Shown: positions 1 through 8,378 of the stretch, piece after piece
Layout of the letters: the number at the start of each line of letters is the position of its first letter
Position numbering within the stretch: position 1 is the stretch's first letter
Source: Sphingomonas leidyi
GTDB taxonomy: Bacteria; Pseudomonadota; Alphaproteobacteria; Sphingomonadales; Sphingomonadaceae
Direction: 5' to 3'
Length of the DNA stretch: 64,000 nucleotides
Assembly: GCF_011761945.1 (NCBI RefSeq)
Contig: NZ_JAASQV010000001.1
Location: forward strand, 248,001-312,000
Notes under the pieces: model-generated
What the model was told of the DNA's origin: nothing
Database searches by the model: none
Seen by the model: only the letters and a program-made list of their open reading frames with translations
Position numbers and translations under genes: made by a program

Positions 1-845
1 ATCGCGTCGGGCCAATACATATGGTCCGATCCGAACATGATGCGCTTGGAAAAGCCCGAATCGACGAAGGTCCGCAGATAGGCGTGGAAGGCGGGGCGCG
101 GCAGCAGCCAGTCGATCGCGCCGGTATCGATGTTCACGTTCGGATAGAGCATCAGCATCGCGATCGTGTCGTCGAGATAGGGCCAGCCGCCATGCATGAT
201 GTTGAGGCGCAGCTTGGGGTGGCGGTTGAGCGCTTCCTCGACCAGCTCGGGATTGCCGAAGCGGGCCCGCGCCGATGTGCAGCAGGGATCGAAGCTCGTC
301 CCTGCGGGCATGGTGCCGGTGTGGAGCGCGACGGGCACGTCGAACGCTTCGGCCAGTGCGAGATAGGGATCGAATTTGGGATCGCTGAGCGACAGCCCGG
401 CATATTGCGACGTCACTTCGCCGAGCACCTTGAGCCTGCCATCGGCAAAGGCCTTGCGGAGCACGTCGATCGGCGGCAGCGGCGTATCGTCCGAACCGCG
501 GATTCCGGCGCCGGCGACGAAGCGATCGGGATCGCGGTTATGCCAGTCGATCGCGGCCTGGAGCCGGTCGCCATCGCCGCCGCTCACCACGCCCTTCACG
601 ACATTGTGCTTCTTCATCTCGGCGATGCAGGCGGCGAGATGGTCGGCCCCGGTCCGGATCGGGCTCTTGAAGCCCGAGATCGGATTGGTGACCGGGGCAG
701 GAAGCTGCATCGTCGCCGGATAGGCGTGCATGTGTACGTCGATGATCGGGCGTCCGGTCGCGGGGGCGGCCGCTGCGCCCGGCAACAGGGCATAAGCGGC
801 CCCGGCGCCACCCAGCTTCAGAAATCCCCTGCGGCCGATATCCAT
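1..845 (-). CDS. Tat-exported amidohydrolase (partial, C-terminus outside window)
   Basis: Metal-dependent hydrolase of the amidohydrolase (TIM-barrel) superfamily; the substrate cannot be told. The N-terminus has a twin-arginine signal (GRRGFLKLGGAGA, residues 4-16) and an alanine-rich hydrophobic stretch, so the folded protein is probably exported to the periplasm. The HxH metal site follows in IDVHMHAYP (about residue 39). Further conserved segments are ALHTGT and NIMHGG in the middle and MFGSDHMYWP near the window edge, typical of the amidohydrolase_2 group. The ATG at 845 is preceded by a GGGAGGA-type ribosome site. The reading frame runs off the left end after about 281 residues. Family assignment is firm; the reaction is unknown. 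Confidence 0.85.
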   Translation of the reverse strand, partial: MDIGRRGFLKLGGAGAAYALLPGAAAAPATGRPIIDVHMHAYPATMQLPAPVTNPISGFKSPIRTGADHLAACIAEMKKHNVVKGVVSGGDGDRLQAAIDWHNRDPDRFVAGAGIRGSDDTPLPPIDVLRKAFADGRLKVLGEVTSQYAGLSLSDPKFDPYLALAEAFDVPVALHTGTMPAGTSFDPCCTSARARFGNPELVEEALNRHPKLRLNIMHGGWPYLDDTIAMLMLYPNVNIDTGAIDWLLPRPAFHAYLRTFVDSGFSKRIMFGSDHMYWPDA

Positions 846-1015
846 GACGATCCTCCCTGGAAGCTCCGTTCGCGCCGGAGTCGCCCCTTTGAATCGCAGT
901 TCCGGGGCGCGGCTGTCCATGCGGTTCGTCCCGCCCGCGGCGCGTTCGTCACAAATCGCGGCGGGCGTGGCCGACGATGGGCGGGGATACGGTATCTGCC
1001 GGTCGAGCCGGGCTC

Positions 1016-1213
1016 CTAGCGGAGCCTGCCCTCCAGCCGTTCCATCCGCGCGGGCAGTTCCGCCATCACTGCGTCGCGATCGGCCTGGTCGGTCTCGCTC
1101 CAGCGGGCGATTTCCGCCAGCGTGCGGCCGCAGCCGATGCACCACCCCGTGGCGGCGTCCATCGCGCAGATGCTGACGCAGGGGCTTTCGACGATGGGCA
1201 CATATTCGATCAT
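1016..1213 (-). CDS. DUF1289 small Cys-rich protein
   Basis: Protein of 65 residues with the DUF1289 signature: a cysteine pattern SPCVSICAMD...GWCIGCGRTLAEIARW that looks like a small zinc or iron-sulfur knuckle. No function has been established for the family as far as I know. Its ATG (1213-1211) overlaps the stop codon of the upstream thioredoxin-like gene in an ATGA arrangement, so it is probably translated by coupling as the last gene of a three-gene unit led by the RNA helicase. The length is normal for the family. Family call is confident; role unknown. Confidence 0.85.
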   Translation of the reverse strand: MIEYVPIVESPCVSICAMDAATGWCIGCGRTLAEIARWSETDQADRDAVMAELPARMERLEGRLR

Positions 1214-1725
1214 CGCGTCCAGCGTGCCAGCCAGTCGGCCATTTCCTGGGGTTGCATGATCCTGGCGTCGCCCAGACCGAGAATGTCGTCGCGGTTGCGG
1301 ATCTTGCCGGTGCGCGGATCGATCACCAGGATCGCCGGCACCGCTTCGAGGGACGCGGCGCCGAAGCGCCGGGGCAGGTCCAGGTTGCGGTCGAACATAC
1401 CGATGTCGATCTGGACCAGCACGAAATTGCGCGCCACCCATCCGCGCATCTCGGGCAGCGCGAGCACGCCCGCCAGCACGCGGCAATCGACGCACCAGTT
1501 CGCGCCGAAATCGAGGAGCAGCGGCTTGCCCGATTTCTTCGCGCCGGCGAGCGCGGCATCGATGTCGCGGCGCGCGTCGCGCCCGGAGTCATAGGGCGCG
1601 GGCAGGGGGAGCGGCAGCCGGTCGAGCGTCCGCGCCTCGAGCCGCGGAGCCATGCGCTGGGCCGGCGCCGCGCCGGGCAGCATCGCCGCCGCCAGCGCGA
1701 GAGCCAGCCCCACGCGCCGGATCAT
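1210..1725 (-). CDS. exported thioredoxin-like protein
   Basis: Protein of 171 residues. A hydrophobic signal peptide ends near AAPAQ (residue 23). The thioredoxin-like domain carries the redox pair in NWCVDC (Cys78 and Cys81), and the cis-proline loop is seen as AVPAILVID. The motif resembles the C-terminal domain of DsbD and related periplasmic thiol reductases more than cytosolic thioredoxin. It probably reduces or relays electrons to disulfides outside the cytoplasm. The gene overlaps its neighbours on both sides by ATGA (1722-1725 with the helicase, 1210-1213 with the DUF1289 gene), implying translational coupling. Partner and substrate are unknown. Confidence 0.85.
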   Translation of the reverse strand: MIRRVGLALALAAAMLPGAAPAQRMAPRLEARTLDRLPLPLPAPYDSGRDARRDIDAALAGAKKSGKPLLLDFGANWCVDCRVLAGVLALPEMRGWVARNFVLVQIDIGMFDRNLDLPRRFGAASLEAVPAILVIDPRTGKIRNRDDILGLGDARIMQPQEMADWLARWTR

Positions 1726-3128
1726 TCGGCCAGCGTATAGTTCAGGAAGTCGGGGATGGGGCCGTTCCAGCCCTCGTCCGGGCCCCCCGAGTCGTTGGGA
1801 TCGCGTTCGTCGCGGCGGCGGCTGCGGTCGCGGTCGCGGCGCGGCTGCTCGTCGCGGGCGCGGGTCTCGCGGACCGGCTCGTCGCGCCGTGCTTCCTCGC
1901 GCGTGGGCTCTTCCTTCCTCGAGCGGGGCTTCCGCGCCTTGTCCTCGTCGCCCTTGCGCCGGCGGCCGCGCGGCGCTTCCGCACGCTCGTCCTCCTCGGA
2001 GGGGGCGGGCGCATTCCGCAGCTTCACCCGCTCGATCTTCTGGCCGGTGAGCTTCTCGATACTGGCGATGTTCTCGGCATCGTCGGCGGTCACCAGCGTA
2101 TAGGCGGTGCCGGTCGCGCCCGCGCGGCCCGTGCGGCCGATGCGATGGACATAATCGTCCGGATGCCAGGGCGCGTCGAAATTATAGACGTGGCTCACGC
2201 CCTTGATGTCGAGCCCGCGCGCGGCGACGTCCGAGGCGACGAGGATGTTTACATCGCCCTTCTTGAACCGCTCCAGCTCGGCGATGCGCGCCGGCTGGTC
2301 CATGTCGCCATGGATCTCGGCCGAGCGGATGCCATGGCGCTGCAGGCTCTTGTTGAGCTCGCGCACCGTGGTCTTGCGGTTGCAGAAGATGATGCCGGTC
2401 TGGACGTCGTCCGCCTCGATCAGCGCACGCAGCACCTCGCGCTTCTTCATCGTCGTGGTCTCGATGAGGAACTGGGTGATGTTGGTGTTGGTCGTCGCCG
2501 GGCGGGCGACTTCCACGCGCTTGGGATCGTTGAGGAACTTGTCCGCCAGCTTCTTGATCACCGGCGGCATCGTCGCCGAGAAGAGCAGGGTCTGCCGTTC
2601 CTTGGGCAGCTTGGTGCAGATTTCCTCGATATCGGGGATGAACCCCATGTCGAGCATGCGATCCGCTTCGTCGATCACGAGCAGGCTGCAGCCGTTGAGC
2701 AGGATCTTGCCGCGGCCGAACAGGTCCATCAGCCGGCCCGGCGTGGCGATCAGCACGTCGACGCCCTTTTCCAGCGCCTTCACCTGGTCGCCCATCTGCA
2801 CGCCGCCGATCAGCAGGGCCATGGAGAGCTTGTGATGGGTGCCGTACTTCTCGAAATTCTCGGCGACCTGGGCGGCCAGTTCGCGCGTCGGCTCGAGGAT
2901 GAGCGAGCGCGGCATCAGCGCGCGCGTACGCCCCTCGCCGAGGATGTCGATCATCGGGAGGACGAAGGCGGCGGTCTTGCCCGTGCCCGTCTGGGCGATA
3001 CCGATCAGGTCCTTGCCCATGAGGACCGGGGGGATCGACTGGCGCTGAATGGGCGTGGGCTCGGTATAGCCCGCGTCGGTCACTGCGCGCAGAAGTTCGT
3101 CAGAAAGGCCGAGATCGGCAAAGCTCAT
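1722..3128 (-). CDS. rhlE: DEAD-box ATP-dependent RNA helicase (RhlE-like)
   Basis: Protein of 468 residues from the ATG at 3128 (MSFADLGLSDELL). A longer in-frame start upstream lacks the family N-terminus. Motifs appear in order: Q-motif TPIQRQSIP, Walker A AQTGTGKT (45-52), PTRELAAQ, TPGRLMD, DEAD in VIDEADRMLDMGF, SAT, then the second RecA domain with ARGLDIKGV and HRIGRTGRAG. The last 80 or so residues form an Arg/Glu-rich basic tail (for example RGRRRKGDEDKARKPR) of the kind that tethers such helicases to RNA. Likely role is remodelling of rRNA or mRNA duplexes. Heads the unit with the thioredoxin-like and DUF1289 genes through ATGA overlap. Confidence 0.93.
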   Translation of the reverse strand: MSFADLGLSDELLRAVTDAGYTEPTPIQRQSIPPVLMGKDLIGIAQTGTGKTAAFVLPMIDILGEGRTRALMPRSLILEPTRELAAQVAENFEKYGTHHKLSMALLIGGVQMGDQVKALEKGVDVLIATPGRLMDLFGRGKILLNGCSLLVIDEADRMLDMGFIPDIEEICTKLPKERQTLLFSATMPPVIKKLADKFLNDPKRVEVARPATTNTNITQFLIETTTMKKREVLRALIEADDVQTGIIFCNRKTTVRELNKSLQRHGIRSAEIHGDMDQPARIAELERFKKGDVNILVASDVAARGLDIKGVSHVYNFDAPWHPDDYVHRIGRTGRAGATGTAYTLVTADDAENIASIEKLTGQKIERVKLRNAPAPSEEDERAEAPRGRRRKGDEDKARKPRSRKEEPTREEARRDEPVRETRARDEQPRRDRDRSRRRDERDPNDSGGPDEGWNGPIPDFLNYTLAE

Positions 3129-3218
3129 GCAATTTTCCGGAAAATCGGCGTGGCAGGTCCACGCGCGAAGCCTGCACGCGCTTGCGGATTTATCGGGGAA
3201 AGTCAAGCGCGGAGGTGC

Positions 3219-3686
3219 TCAGCGCTCCAACGCGAGCGTCTTGAAGTCTTCCACGTCGCAGGAACGGCCCGCCCGCGTGCGGATCGAATCGCGTCCGGCG
3301 CAGATCTTCTGGTCCTTGTTCGTCTTGACGTAGAAGCCGTTGTAGAAGCCGAGCGCCTGGCACTTGCGGCCCAGCTTGGCGCGCAGCAGCGAGCCGTCGC
3401 GCAGCACCAGGTCGACGCTGTCCTGCGTGTTCACGCCCGCGAAGCCCGAGATGTCCTGCACTTTCACGCAGTCCTTCGCCTTCTTCTCCACCACATGGGG
3501 GGCGCGGCGCACGATGATGGTCGCGCTGCTGGTGATGGTGACGCGCGGCACCTGGATCGTCACGCGCTGCTGCTCTTGCTGAAGGTTCAGGGTAACCGCT
3601 TTCCAGTCGGGCACGCCTGCGGGCGCCGCGGCGGGCGCGGCGACGAAAAGCAGGAGGCTGGATGCGACCAGGAACGGATTCGGCAT
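3219..3686 (-). CDS. exported protein of unknown function
   Basis: Start taken at the ATG at 3686 because it places a clean signal peptide at the N-terminus (MPNPFLVASSLLLFVAAPAAA); an upstream in-frame ATG would bury it. The mature part is about 130 residues with valine/threonine-rich segments (VTIQVPRVTITSSATIIV), suggesting beta structure, and four cysteines (KDCVK, RKCQAL, KICAGR, RSCDVE) that could form two disulfides in the periplasm. I do not recognise a family. Transcribed divergently from the FAD-linked dehydrogenase at 3761, with 74 bp between the starts. Confidence 0.7.
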   Translation of the reverse strand: MPNPFLVASSLLLFVAAPAAAPAGVPDWKAVTLNLQQEQQRVTIQVPRVTITSSATIIVRRAPHVVEKKAKDCVKVQDISGFAGVNTQDSVDLVLRDGSLLRAKLGRKCQALGFYNGFYVKTNKDQKICAGRDSIRTRAGRSCDVEDFKTLALER

Positions 3687-3760
3687 TTCGCGTTGGTTAT
3701 GTACGTTGCAGGTTTGAACAGTGGATGAACTGACACCGGTCGTGCTAGCCCAAAAATGCC

Positions 3761-5209
3761 ATGACACCAGCCCAGCAACAGCTTGTCGATACCATCCTGG
3801 AACGCTTCGGCCCCAAGACGGTGACCACGGATCCCCATGCGATCGAGCCCTGGGAATCGGACTGGCGCGGCCGGTATCACGGCCGCGCGCCGGCGCTGCT
3901 CTCGCCCGGATCGACGGAGGAAGTCGCCGCGATCGTCCGCCTTGCCGGCGAGCTCGGCGTGAGGATCGTGCCTCAGGGCGGCAATACCGGCATGGTCGGC
4001 GGGGCGACGCCGCCGGAGGACGGTTCGGCGCTGCTCCTCTCCACGCGCCGGATGAACCATATCCGCTCGGTCGACACCGTCGGAAATCTCGCGGTGGTCG
4101 AGGCCGGGGTGATCCTGGCCAATTTCCACGACGCCATGGCCGAGCAGGGGCGCCGCTTCCCGCTCACCCTGGGCGCCAAGGGCAGCGCGACGATCGGCGG
4201 GCTGGTCTCCACCAATGCCGGCGGCACCCAGGTGCTGCGCTTCGGCAACATGCGCCACCTCGTCGCAGGGGTGGAGGCGGTGCTGCCCGACGGCTCGATC
4301 CATGAGGGGCTCGTTCCGCTCAAGAAGGACAATCGCGGCTATGATCTCACCCAGTTGCTGATCGGCGCGGAGGGGACGATCGGCATCGTCACCGCCGCGA
4401 CGCTGCGCCTCTATCCCGCCATCGTCGAGCGTGCCGCCGCCTGGGTCGGCGTCGCCGATCCCGAGGACGCGCTCCGCATCCTGCGCCTGATGGAGGCGCG
4501 CACCGCCACGATCGAGAGCTTCGAGATCATCCCGGGCGAGATACTGGGCCATGTCCTCCACCACATCCCCGGCACCCGTTCGCCGCTGGCCGGCGAGCAT
4601 GCCTGGCATGTGCTGATCGAATCGGTGGCGACCGAGCCGGGCGCCGAGCCGCCCGCCGCCCTGCTCGAGCGGCTGCTCGTCCCCGTGTTCGAGGCGGGCC
4701 TGGCCGAAGACGCGGTGATCTCGACCAGCGAGGCCCAGGTCGAGGCCTTCTGGCACATCCGCGATTCGATCTCGGAGGCCGAGCGCGCGCTGGGGCCGGC
4801 GATGCAGCACGACATCTCGGTGCCGGTCGACAAGATGCCGCGCTTCATGCTCGCGGCCGCGGCCGAGGCCGAGCGGCGCTTCCCGGGCACGCGCGCCACT
4901 GCCTTCGGGCATCTGGGCGACGGCAACGTCCATTTCCATGTCCGCGCGCCGCAGGGCGCCGATCGCGACGCCTGGTATGCCGGCGACGGGCCCGCGGTGA
5001 GCCGCCTCGTCTACGACATGGTGGTGGCCGAGGGCGGATCGATCTCCGCCGAACATGGTATCGGACAGATGAAGCGTGCCGAACTGGAGCGTTTGAGCCC
5101 GCCGTCGCGTATCGCGGCATTGAAAGCGATCAAATCGGCACTGGATCCCCGCGGAATCCTGAATCCCGGCAAGCTCGTAGCGCTTGCGCCCGACGCTGAC
5201 ACCCCATAG
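3761..5209 (+). CDS. FAD-linked D-2-hydroxyacid dehydrogenase (GlcD / D-2-hydroxyglutarate dehydrogenase type)
   Basis: Flavoprotein of 482 residues. The N-terminal FAD_binding_4 domain shows the pyrophosphate-binding loop PQGGNTGMVGGATP (about 71-84) and GLVSTNAGGTQVLRFG. The C-terminal oxidase domain has the metal/substrate motif GHLGDGNVHFHV and the closing EHGIGQMKR. These are typical of D-lactate, glycolate-subunit and D-2-hydroxyglutarate dehydrogenases, and the loop matches the D-2HGDH branch best. It would oxidise a D-2-hydroxyacid to the 2-oxoacid and pass electrons to the chain or an ETF. It stands alone, divergent from the exported protein at 3686. No strong ribosome-binding site precedes the ATG. 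Exact substrate is inferred only. Confidence 0.88.
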   Translation: MTPAQQQLVDTILERFGPKTVTTDPHAIEPWESDWRGRYHGRAPALLSPGSTEEVAAIVRLAGELGVRIVPQGGNTGMVGGATPPEDGSALLLSTRRMNHIRSVDTVGNLAVVEAGVILANFHDAMAEQGRRFPLTLGAKGSATIGGLVSTNAGGTQVLRFGNMRHLVAGVEAVLPDGSIHEGLVPLKKDNRGYDLTQLLIGAEGTIGIVTAATLRLYPAIVERAAAWVGVADPEDALRILRLMEARTATIESFEIIPGEILGHVLHHIPGTRSPLAGEHAWHVLIESVATEPGAEPPAALLERLLVPVFEAGLAEDAVISTSEAQVEAFWHIRDSISEAERALGPAMQHDISVPVDKMPRFMLAAAAEAERRFPGTRATAFGHLGDGNVHFHVRAPQGADRDAWYAGDGPAVSRLVYDMVVAEGGSISAEHGIGQMKRAELERLSPPSRIAALKAIKSALDPRGILNPGKLVALAPDADTP

Positions 5210-5263
5210 ACCCTCGCCCCGGGATTCCAGACATCAGCATTTTTAGTTCCCAGGAGATTTAGG

Positions 5264-6046
5264 ATGGCTTCCGCCCCGCAGCAGTCGCTGCCTCTGTTCT
5301 ACAACGAGCTTGAGCCGCTCTCGAGCCAGCAGCACGCCGATTTCAAGATTCGCGCCGCCGACAAGGCGCCGTTCCTCGCCAAGCAGCATGCGGTGCCGGT
5401 CACCGTCGAGGAATTCCCGCTGGTGCAGCGCTTCATGCCGATCGTCTTCTCGCAGGGCGAGGAGCCGGTGCCGCTGGCGCTGATGGGCCTGAACGAGGGC
5501 ATCAACACCTTCTTCGACGATGATGGCTCGCTCAACGAGACGAACTTCTACGTCCCGGCCTATATCCGCCGCTATCCCTATCTGCTGGCGCGCCTGCGCC
5601 CCGACAGCGACGAGCTGTCGCTCTGCTTCGATCCGACCTCGGACACGGTCGGCGCGTTCGAGGAGGGCGAGGCCCTGTTCGTCGACGGCCAGCCGAGCGA
5701 CACCACCAAGAACATCCTGCAGTTCAACGAGCAGTTCGAGCAGGCCGGCGCCCGCACCGGCCAGTTCATGAAGGAGCTCAAGGATCTCGACCTGCTGATC
5801 GACGGTGAAGTGACGATCCAGCCGGACGGCGCCGCCCAGCCCTTCGTCTATCGCGGCTTCATGATGGTCGACGAGAACAAGCTCAACGAGATGCGCGGCG
5901 ACCAGCTGCGCAAGATCGTGCAGAACGGCATGCTGCCGCTCATCTACGCGCATCTCTTCTCGCTGGGCCTGATGCGCGACATCTTCGGCCGCCAGCTGCG
6001 CCAGGGCAAGATGCCCGAGCCGCAGCTCGTTCAGCCGAACGCCTGA
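5264..6046 (+). CDS. SapC family protein
   Basis: Protein of 260 residues matching the SapC family first described beside S-layer protein genes. The conserved blocks are LPLFYNELEPLSSQQHADFKI at the N-terminus, FPLVQRFMPIVF, the central YIRRYPYLLA and LCFD segments, and FEQAGARTGQFMKELKDLDLL. It has no signal peptide or membrane segment and is presumably cytoplasmic; the molecular role is unproven. A strong ribosome site (CAGGAGATTTAGG) sits just before the ATG. The cytochrome b561 gene follows with only 2 bp between them, suggesting co-transcription. No S-layer gene is in view here. Confidence 0.88.
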   Translation: MASAPQQSLPLFYNELEPLSSQQHADFKIRAADKAPFLAKQHAVPVTVEEFPLVQRFMPIVFSQGEEPVPLALMGLNEGINTFFDDDGSLNETNFYVPAYIRRYPYLLARLRPDSDELSLCFDPTSDTVGAFEEGEALFVDGQPSDTTKNILQFNEQFEQAGARTGQFMKELKDLDLLIDGEVTIQPDGAAQPFVYRGFMMVDENKLNEMRGDQLRKIVQNGMLPLIYAHLFSLGLMRDIFGRQLRQGKMPEPQLVQPNA

Positions 6047-6048
6047 TC

Positions 6049-6594
6049 GTGACGGCGCGCGGCGATCGATACAGCCGGGGGGCGATCGCCTTCCACTGGT
6101 CGATCGCCGCGCTCGTCCTGTTCAACCTCATCGTCGGCCTGTTCCACGACGCGATGCCGCGAGCGTGGGGCATCATGCCGATCCACAAGTCGGTCGGCAT
6201 TGCCGTGCTGGTGCTCACGCTGGGCCGGATCGGCTGGCGGCTCACGCACAAGCCGCCGCATCTGCCCGAATTGCTGCCGGCCTGGGAGAAGGCGACCGCG
6301 CATACGGTCCACTTCATCCTCTATGCGCTGCTGCTGATCCTGCCGATCAGCGGCTGGCTGCTCTCCTCCAATCCCGAGCGTCCGCGCCCGATCAACTGGT
6401 TCGGGCTGTTCGAGATTCCCGTGCTGCCCGCCACGCCGGGCATCGCCCACAATGCGCATGAGGCGCACGAGCTGCTCGGCTATCTGATGGCGGCACTGGT
6501 GGCGATCCACATCGCCGCGGCGCTGCGCCACCATTTCATCCTGCGCGACCGGGTGCTGGCGCGCATGCTTCCGGGATCGGGCCGACGCGGCTGA
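6049..6594 (+). CDS. cytochrome b561 family protein
   Basis: Protein of 181 residues with four hydrophobic segments, beginning at a GTG codon 2 bp after the sapC-like stop. The b-type heme ligands are visible as histidines in AFHWSIAALVLFN (TM1), MPIHKSVGIAVL (TM2), TAHTVHFILYALLLILPISG (TM3) and HEAHELLGYLMAALVAIHIAAALRHHF (TM4), the usual arrangement of bacterial cytochrome b561. Such proteins sit in the inner membrane and move electrons from quinols or periplasmic donors. It is followed by the small-RNA locus rather than another gene. Confidence 0.9.
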   Translation: MTARGDRYSRGAIAFHWSIAALVLFNLIVGLFHDAMPRAWGIMPIHKSVGIAVLVLTLGRIGWRLTHKPPHLPELLPAWEKATAHTVHFILYALLLILPISGWLLSSNPERPRPINWFGLFEIPVLPATPGIAHNAHEAHELLGYLMAALVAIHIAAALRHHFILRDRVLARMLPGSGRRG

Positions 6595-6625
6595 TCGCGC
6601 GTTGAAAACGGTTTCTCGCGACCCC

Positions 6626-6653
6626 TTGAACTATCCGGCCTCTCACTTATATT
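6626..6653 (+). promoter_or_regulatory. sigma-70-type promoter of the small RNA locus
   Basis: The -35 box TTGAAC (6626-6631) and the -10 box TATATT (6648-6653) are separated by 16 bp. This is a close match to the housekeeping consensus, in a gap with no downstream reading frame before a strong terminator. Transcription would begin near 6660. Confidence 0.65.
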
Positions 6654-6659
6654 TGTTGT

Positions 6660-6764
6660 GTACGGCGTCGTGTCCCCCCTTTCGCGAGGCCGTACGGCAC
6701 GCCCTCGGGCGTGTCTCCTCCCTGAACCTTGGCCACCTCGTGGGTAACCACGAGGTGGTTTTTT
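6660..6764 (+). ncRNA. putative trans-acting small RNA (about 105 nt)
   Basis: Intergenic transcript predicted from structure alone. After the promoter come three hairpins. The first is GTACGGC (6660-6666) paired with GCCGTAC (6689-6695), whose loop carries a run of six C. The second is CACGCC-CTCG-GGCGTG (6698-6713). A single-stranded TCTCCTCCCTG stretch (6714-6724) follows. The last is the terminator CCACCTCGTGG-GTAA-CCACGAGGTGG with T6. C-rich loops and CUCCUCCC linkers that can pair with Shine-Dalgarno sequences are the hallmark of the alphaproteobacterial anti-SD sRNAs (alpha-r14 / cuckoo RNA type). Membership in that family is inference; no primary sequence match is claimed. No open frame of note lies inside. 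Confidence 0.6.
6733..6764 (+). terminator. Rho-independent terminator of the small RNA
   Basis: Perfect 11-bp stem CCACCTCGTGG / CCACGAGGTGG around a GTAA tetraloop, followed directly by six T. It is one of the strongest intrinsic terminators in the window and lies 55 bp before the next gene. Confidence 0.9.
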
Positions 6765-6819
6765 ATCGGGCGCTTGCGGGCTGCTGGTAAAATCGGCGCG
6801 GCATCTTAAGGTTGGCGCG

Positions 6820-7404
6820 ATGGGGGGATTTGCGAAGTGCTTCGCCTGCTGCGTCGCCGTGGTGACCGGTTTCACGGCCATGCGCGCGCACGCCCAATTC
6901 CTCATGCTGCAGCCGGGCACCGGGCCTTCGGCTTCTTGCTATGACGGGCGAAAGGCACCCAAGCCGAGCTCGATCGCAAAGGCCGAAGCGCGCGCGGAAA
7001 GGGCGTTCCTGGACTATCGCACGCTCGCAAAGGTGCCGCGCGGTCTGGGCGAAATCTTCCTGAAGCACACCTATCTCGGCCACGGGAATTGGGCGCTGGA
7101 CGGAACCTTCATCGACGCCGCGGACGCGACGGATCCCTGGGTGAACCGCACCGCACGAGTCGAGCGCACCAGCCTCACGGTCGCGAACGGCGGCAGCTAC
7201 CTCTATCGTGCCATATGGAACGCCTATGCGGCGGACGGCATGTTGCTGGGGTCCTATGACGCAATGCTGCAGAGCGGCCGGGGCAGTGCCGGTTTCATCA
7301 CGATGGAACTGCGCGCTCCGGGCATGATGGCGAAGGCGCTGCCGGTCGTTCCGTTCTGCAGCCGGCCCGGCGATATCGAACGGTGGAAGAACAATCGGAA
7401 GTGA
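6820..7404 (+). CDS. secreted protein of unknown function
   Basis: Protein of 194 residues. A signal peptide (MGGFAKCFACCVAVVTGFTA) with cleavage likely after AHA (about residue 25) points to export. The mature protein is rich in aromatic and charged residues, with one Cys near each end (SASCYDG, PFCSRPG) that might pair. I do not recognise a family, and the sequence has no repeats or membrane segments beyond the leader. It follows the small RNA locus by about 55 bp and faces the N-formylglutamate amidohydrolase gene. The base composition is slightly less GC-extreme than its neighbours. Confidence 0.65.
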   Translation: MGGFAKCFACCVAVVTGFTAMRAHAQFLMLQPGTGPSASCYDGRKAPKPSSIAKAEARAERAFLDYRTLAKVPRGLGEIFLKHTYLGHGNWALDGTFIDAADATDPWVNRTARVERTSLTVANGGSYLYRAIWNAYAADGMLLGSYDAMLQSGRGSAGFITMELRAPGMMAKALPVVPFCSRPGDIERWKNNRK

Positions 7405-7418
7405 GCCGCCGGGCCGGT

Positions 7419-8303
7419 TCACTCCGCCGCGATCGCGCCCGGCAGCGCTTCGTCGGCCACGGCGTCGATGATATCGCGCAGCAGCCGTACCGCCGTCGCC
7501 AGTCCCGGGCCCGGCTGGTCGAGCGCCGGATCGAGATAGAGCGCGCGGTCGAATTCGAGCTGGATCGCATGCACGCCGCGGCGCGGATCGCCGTGCCGCT
7601 CCAATATATGCCCGCCCGAATAGGGCGTGTTGGCCATGGTGCGGATGCCGTGCGCGCGCGCCACGCCTTCGATCCGGCCCAGGAAACGCCCCGCCGCCGA
7701 CTTGCCGAACCGGTCGCCGGGTACGAGCCGCGCCGCCGTCGCGGGATTGCCGAGCGGCGGCATCGAATGGACGTCGAGCAGCACCGCCACGCCGAAGCGC
7801 GCCCGCGCCGAAGCCAGCACCGCATCGATCGCGGCATGCCAGGGGCGGTGGTCGGCATGGATGCGCTGCTGCACCTCGTCGGCGCTCAGCCGGCGCTGCC
7901 AGATGTCGCCCGCATTTCCCACCCGGCGCGGCACCAGCCCCAGCCCGGAGCGCAGCTTGGCCGAAAGCGGCGCGCCGTGCGGCCAGGCGCCGTCGTCGAG
8001 CCGCGGGTCGCGCTCGTGCTCGGCGCGGTTGAGGTCGATCCAGGCGCGCGGCCGGGTGGCGACGAACAGGGTCTCGTCGCGCCGGGCGGCGAGGGCGATC
8101 GCGTCGGCATGCCGGTCCTCGAGCCCCCGCAGTGCCGCCAGCGGCACGCGCAGCGCGGCGCGCAACGCGTCCGGATAGTCGCGCCCGGCATGCGGCACCG
8201 ACAGGATCACGGGGCTCCGCGGCTCGGCGGCACCATGGCGGACGAAGGATTCTCCGGTCACGACGTCATGACTATGCGTGCCATCGCACTGCCGCAATGG
8301 CAT
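7419..8303 (-). CDS. N-formylglutamate amidohydrolase family protein
   Basis: Protein of 294 residues of the FGase family. Diagnostic segments are VILSVPHAGRDYP (N-terminal metal site), EDRHADAIA, RAWIDLNR, LLDVHSMPP and the closing NTPYSGGHILERHG and IQLEFDRALYLD. The histidine and aspartate residues of these motifs bind zinc in the family. HutG members hydrolyse N-formyl-L-glutamate in histidine breakdown, but no other hut gene is nearby, so the substrate could be another acylated amino acid. Transcribed divergently from cpdR with 75 bp between starts; convergent with the secreted protein at 6820. The start is uncertain, as an internal GTG (VTGES) is also possible. Confidence 0.85.
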   Translation of the reverse strand: MPLRQCDGTHSHDVVTGESFVRHGAAEPRSPVILSVPHAGRDYPDALRAALRVPLAALRGLEDRHADAIALAARRDETLFVATRPRAWIDLNRAEHERDPRLDDGAWPHGAPLSAKLRSGLGLVPRRVGNAGDIWQRRLSADEVQQRIHADHRPWHAAIDAVLASARARFGVAVLLDVHSMPPLGNPATAARLVPGDRFGKSAAGRFLGRIEGVARAHGIRTMANTPYSGGHILERHGDPRRGVHAIQLEFDRALYLDPALDQPGPGLATAVRLLRDIIDAVADEALPGAIAAE

Positions 8304-8378
8304 GGAATGGTATAAGGGCGGAAAATCTTAAGGGCTTCGGGTATAGGATGCGGCCCTGTTGATTTCGAGTGGGGGAAC

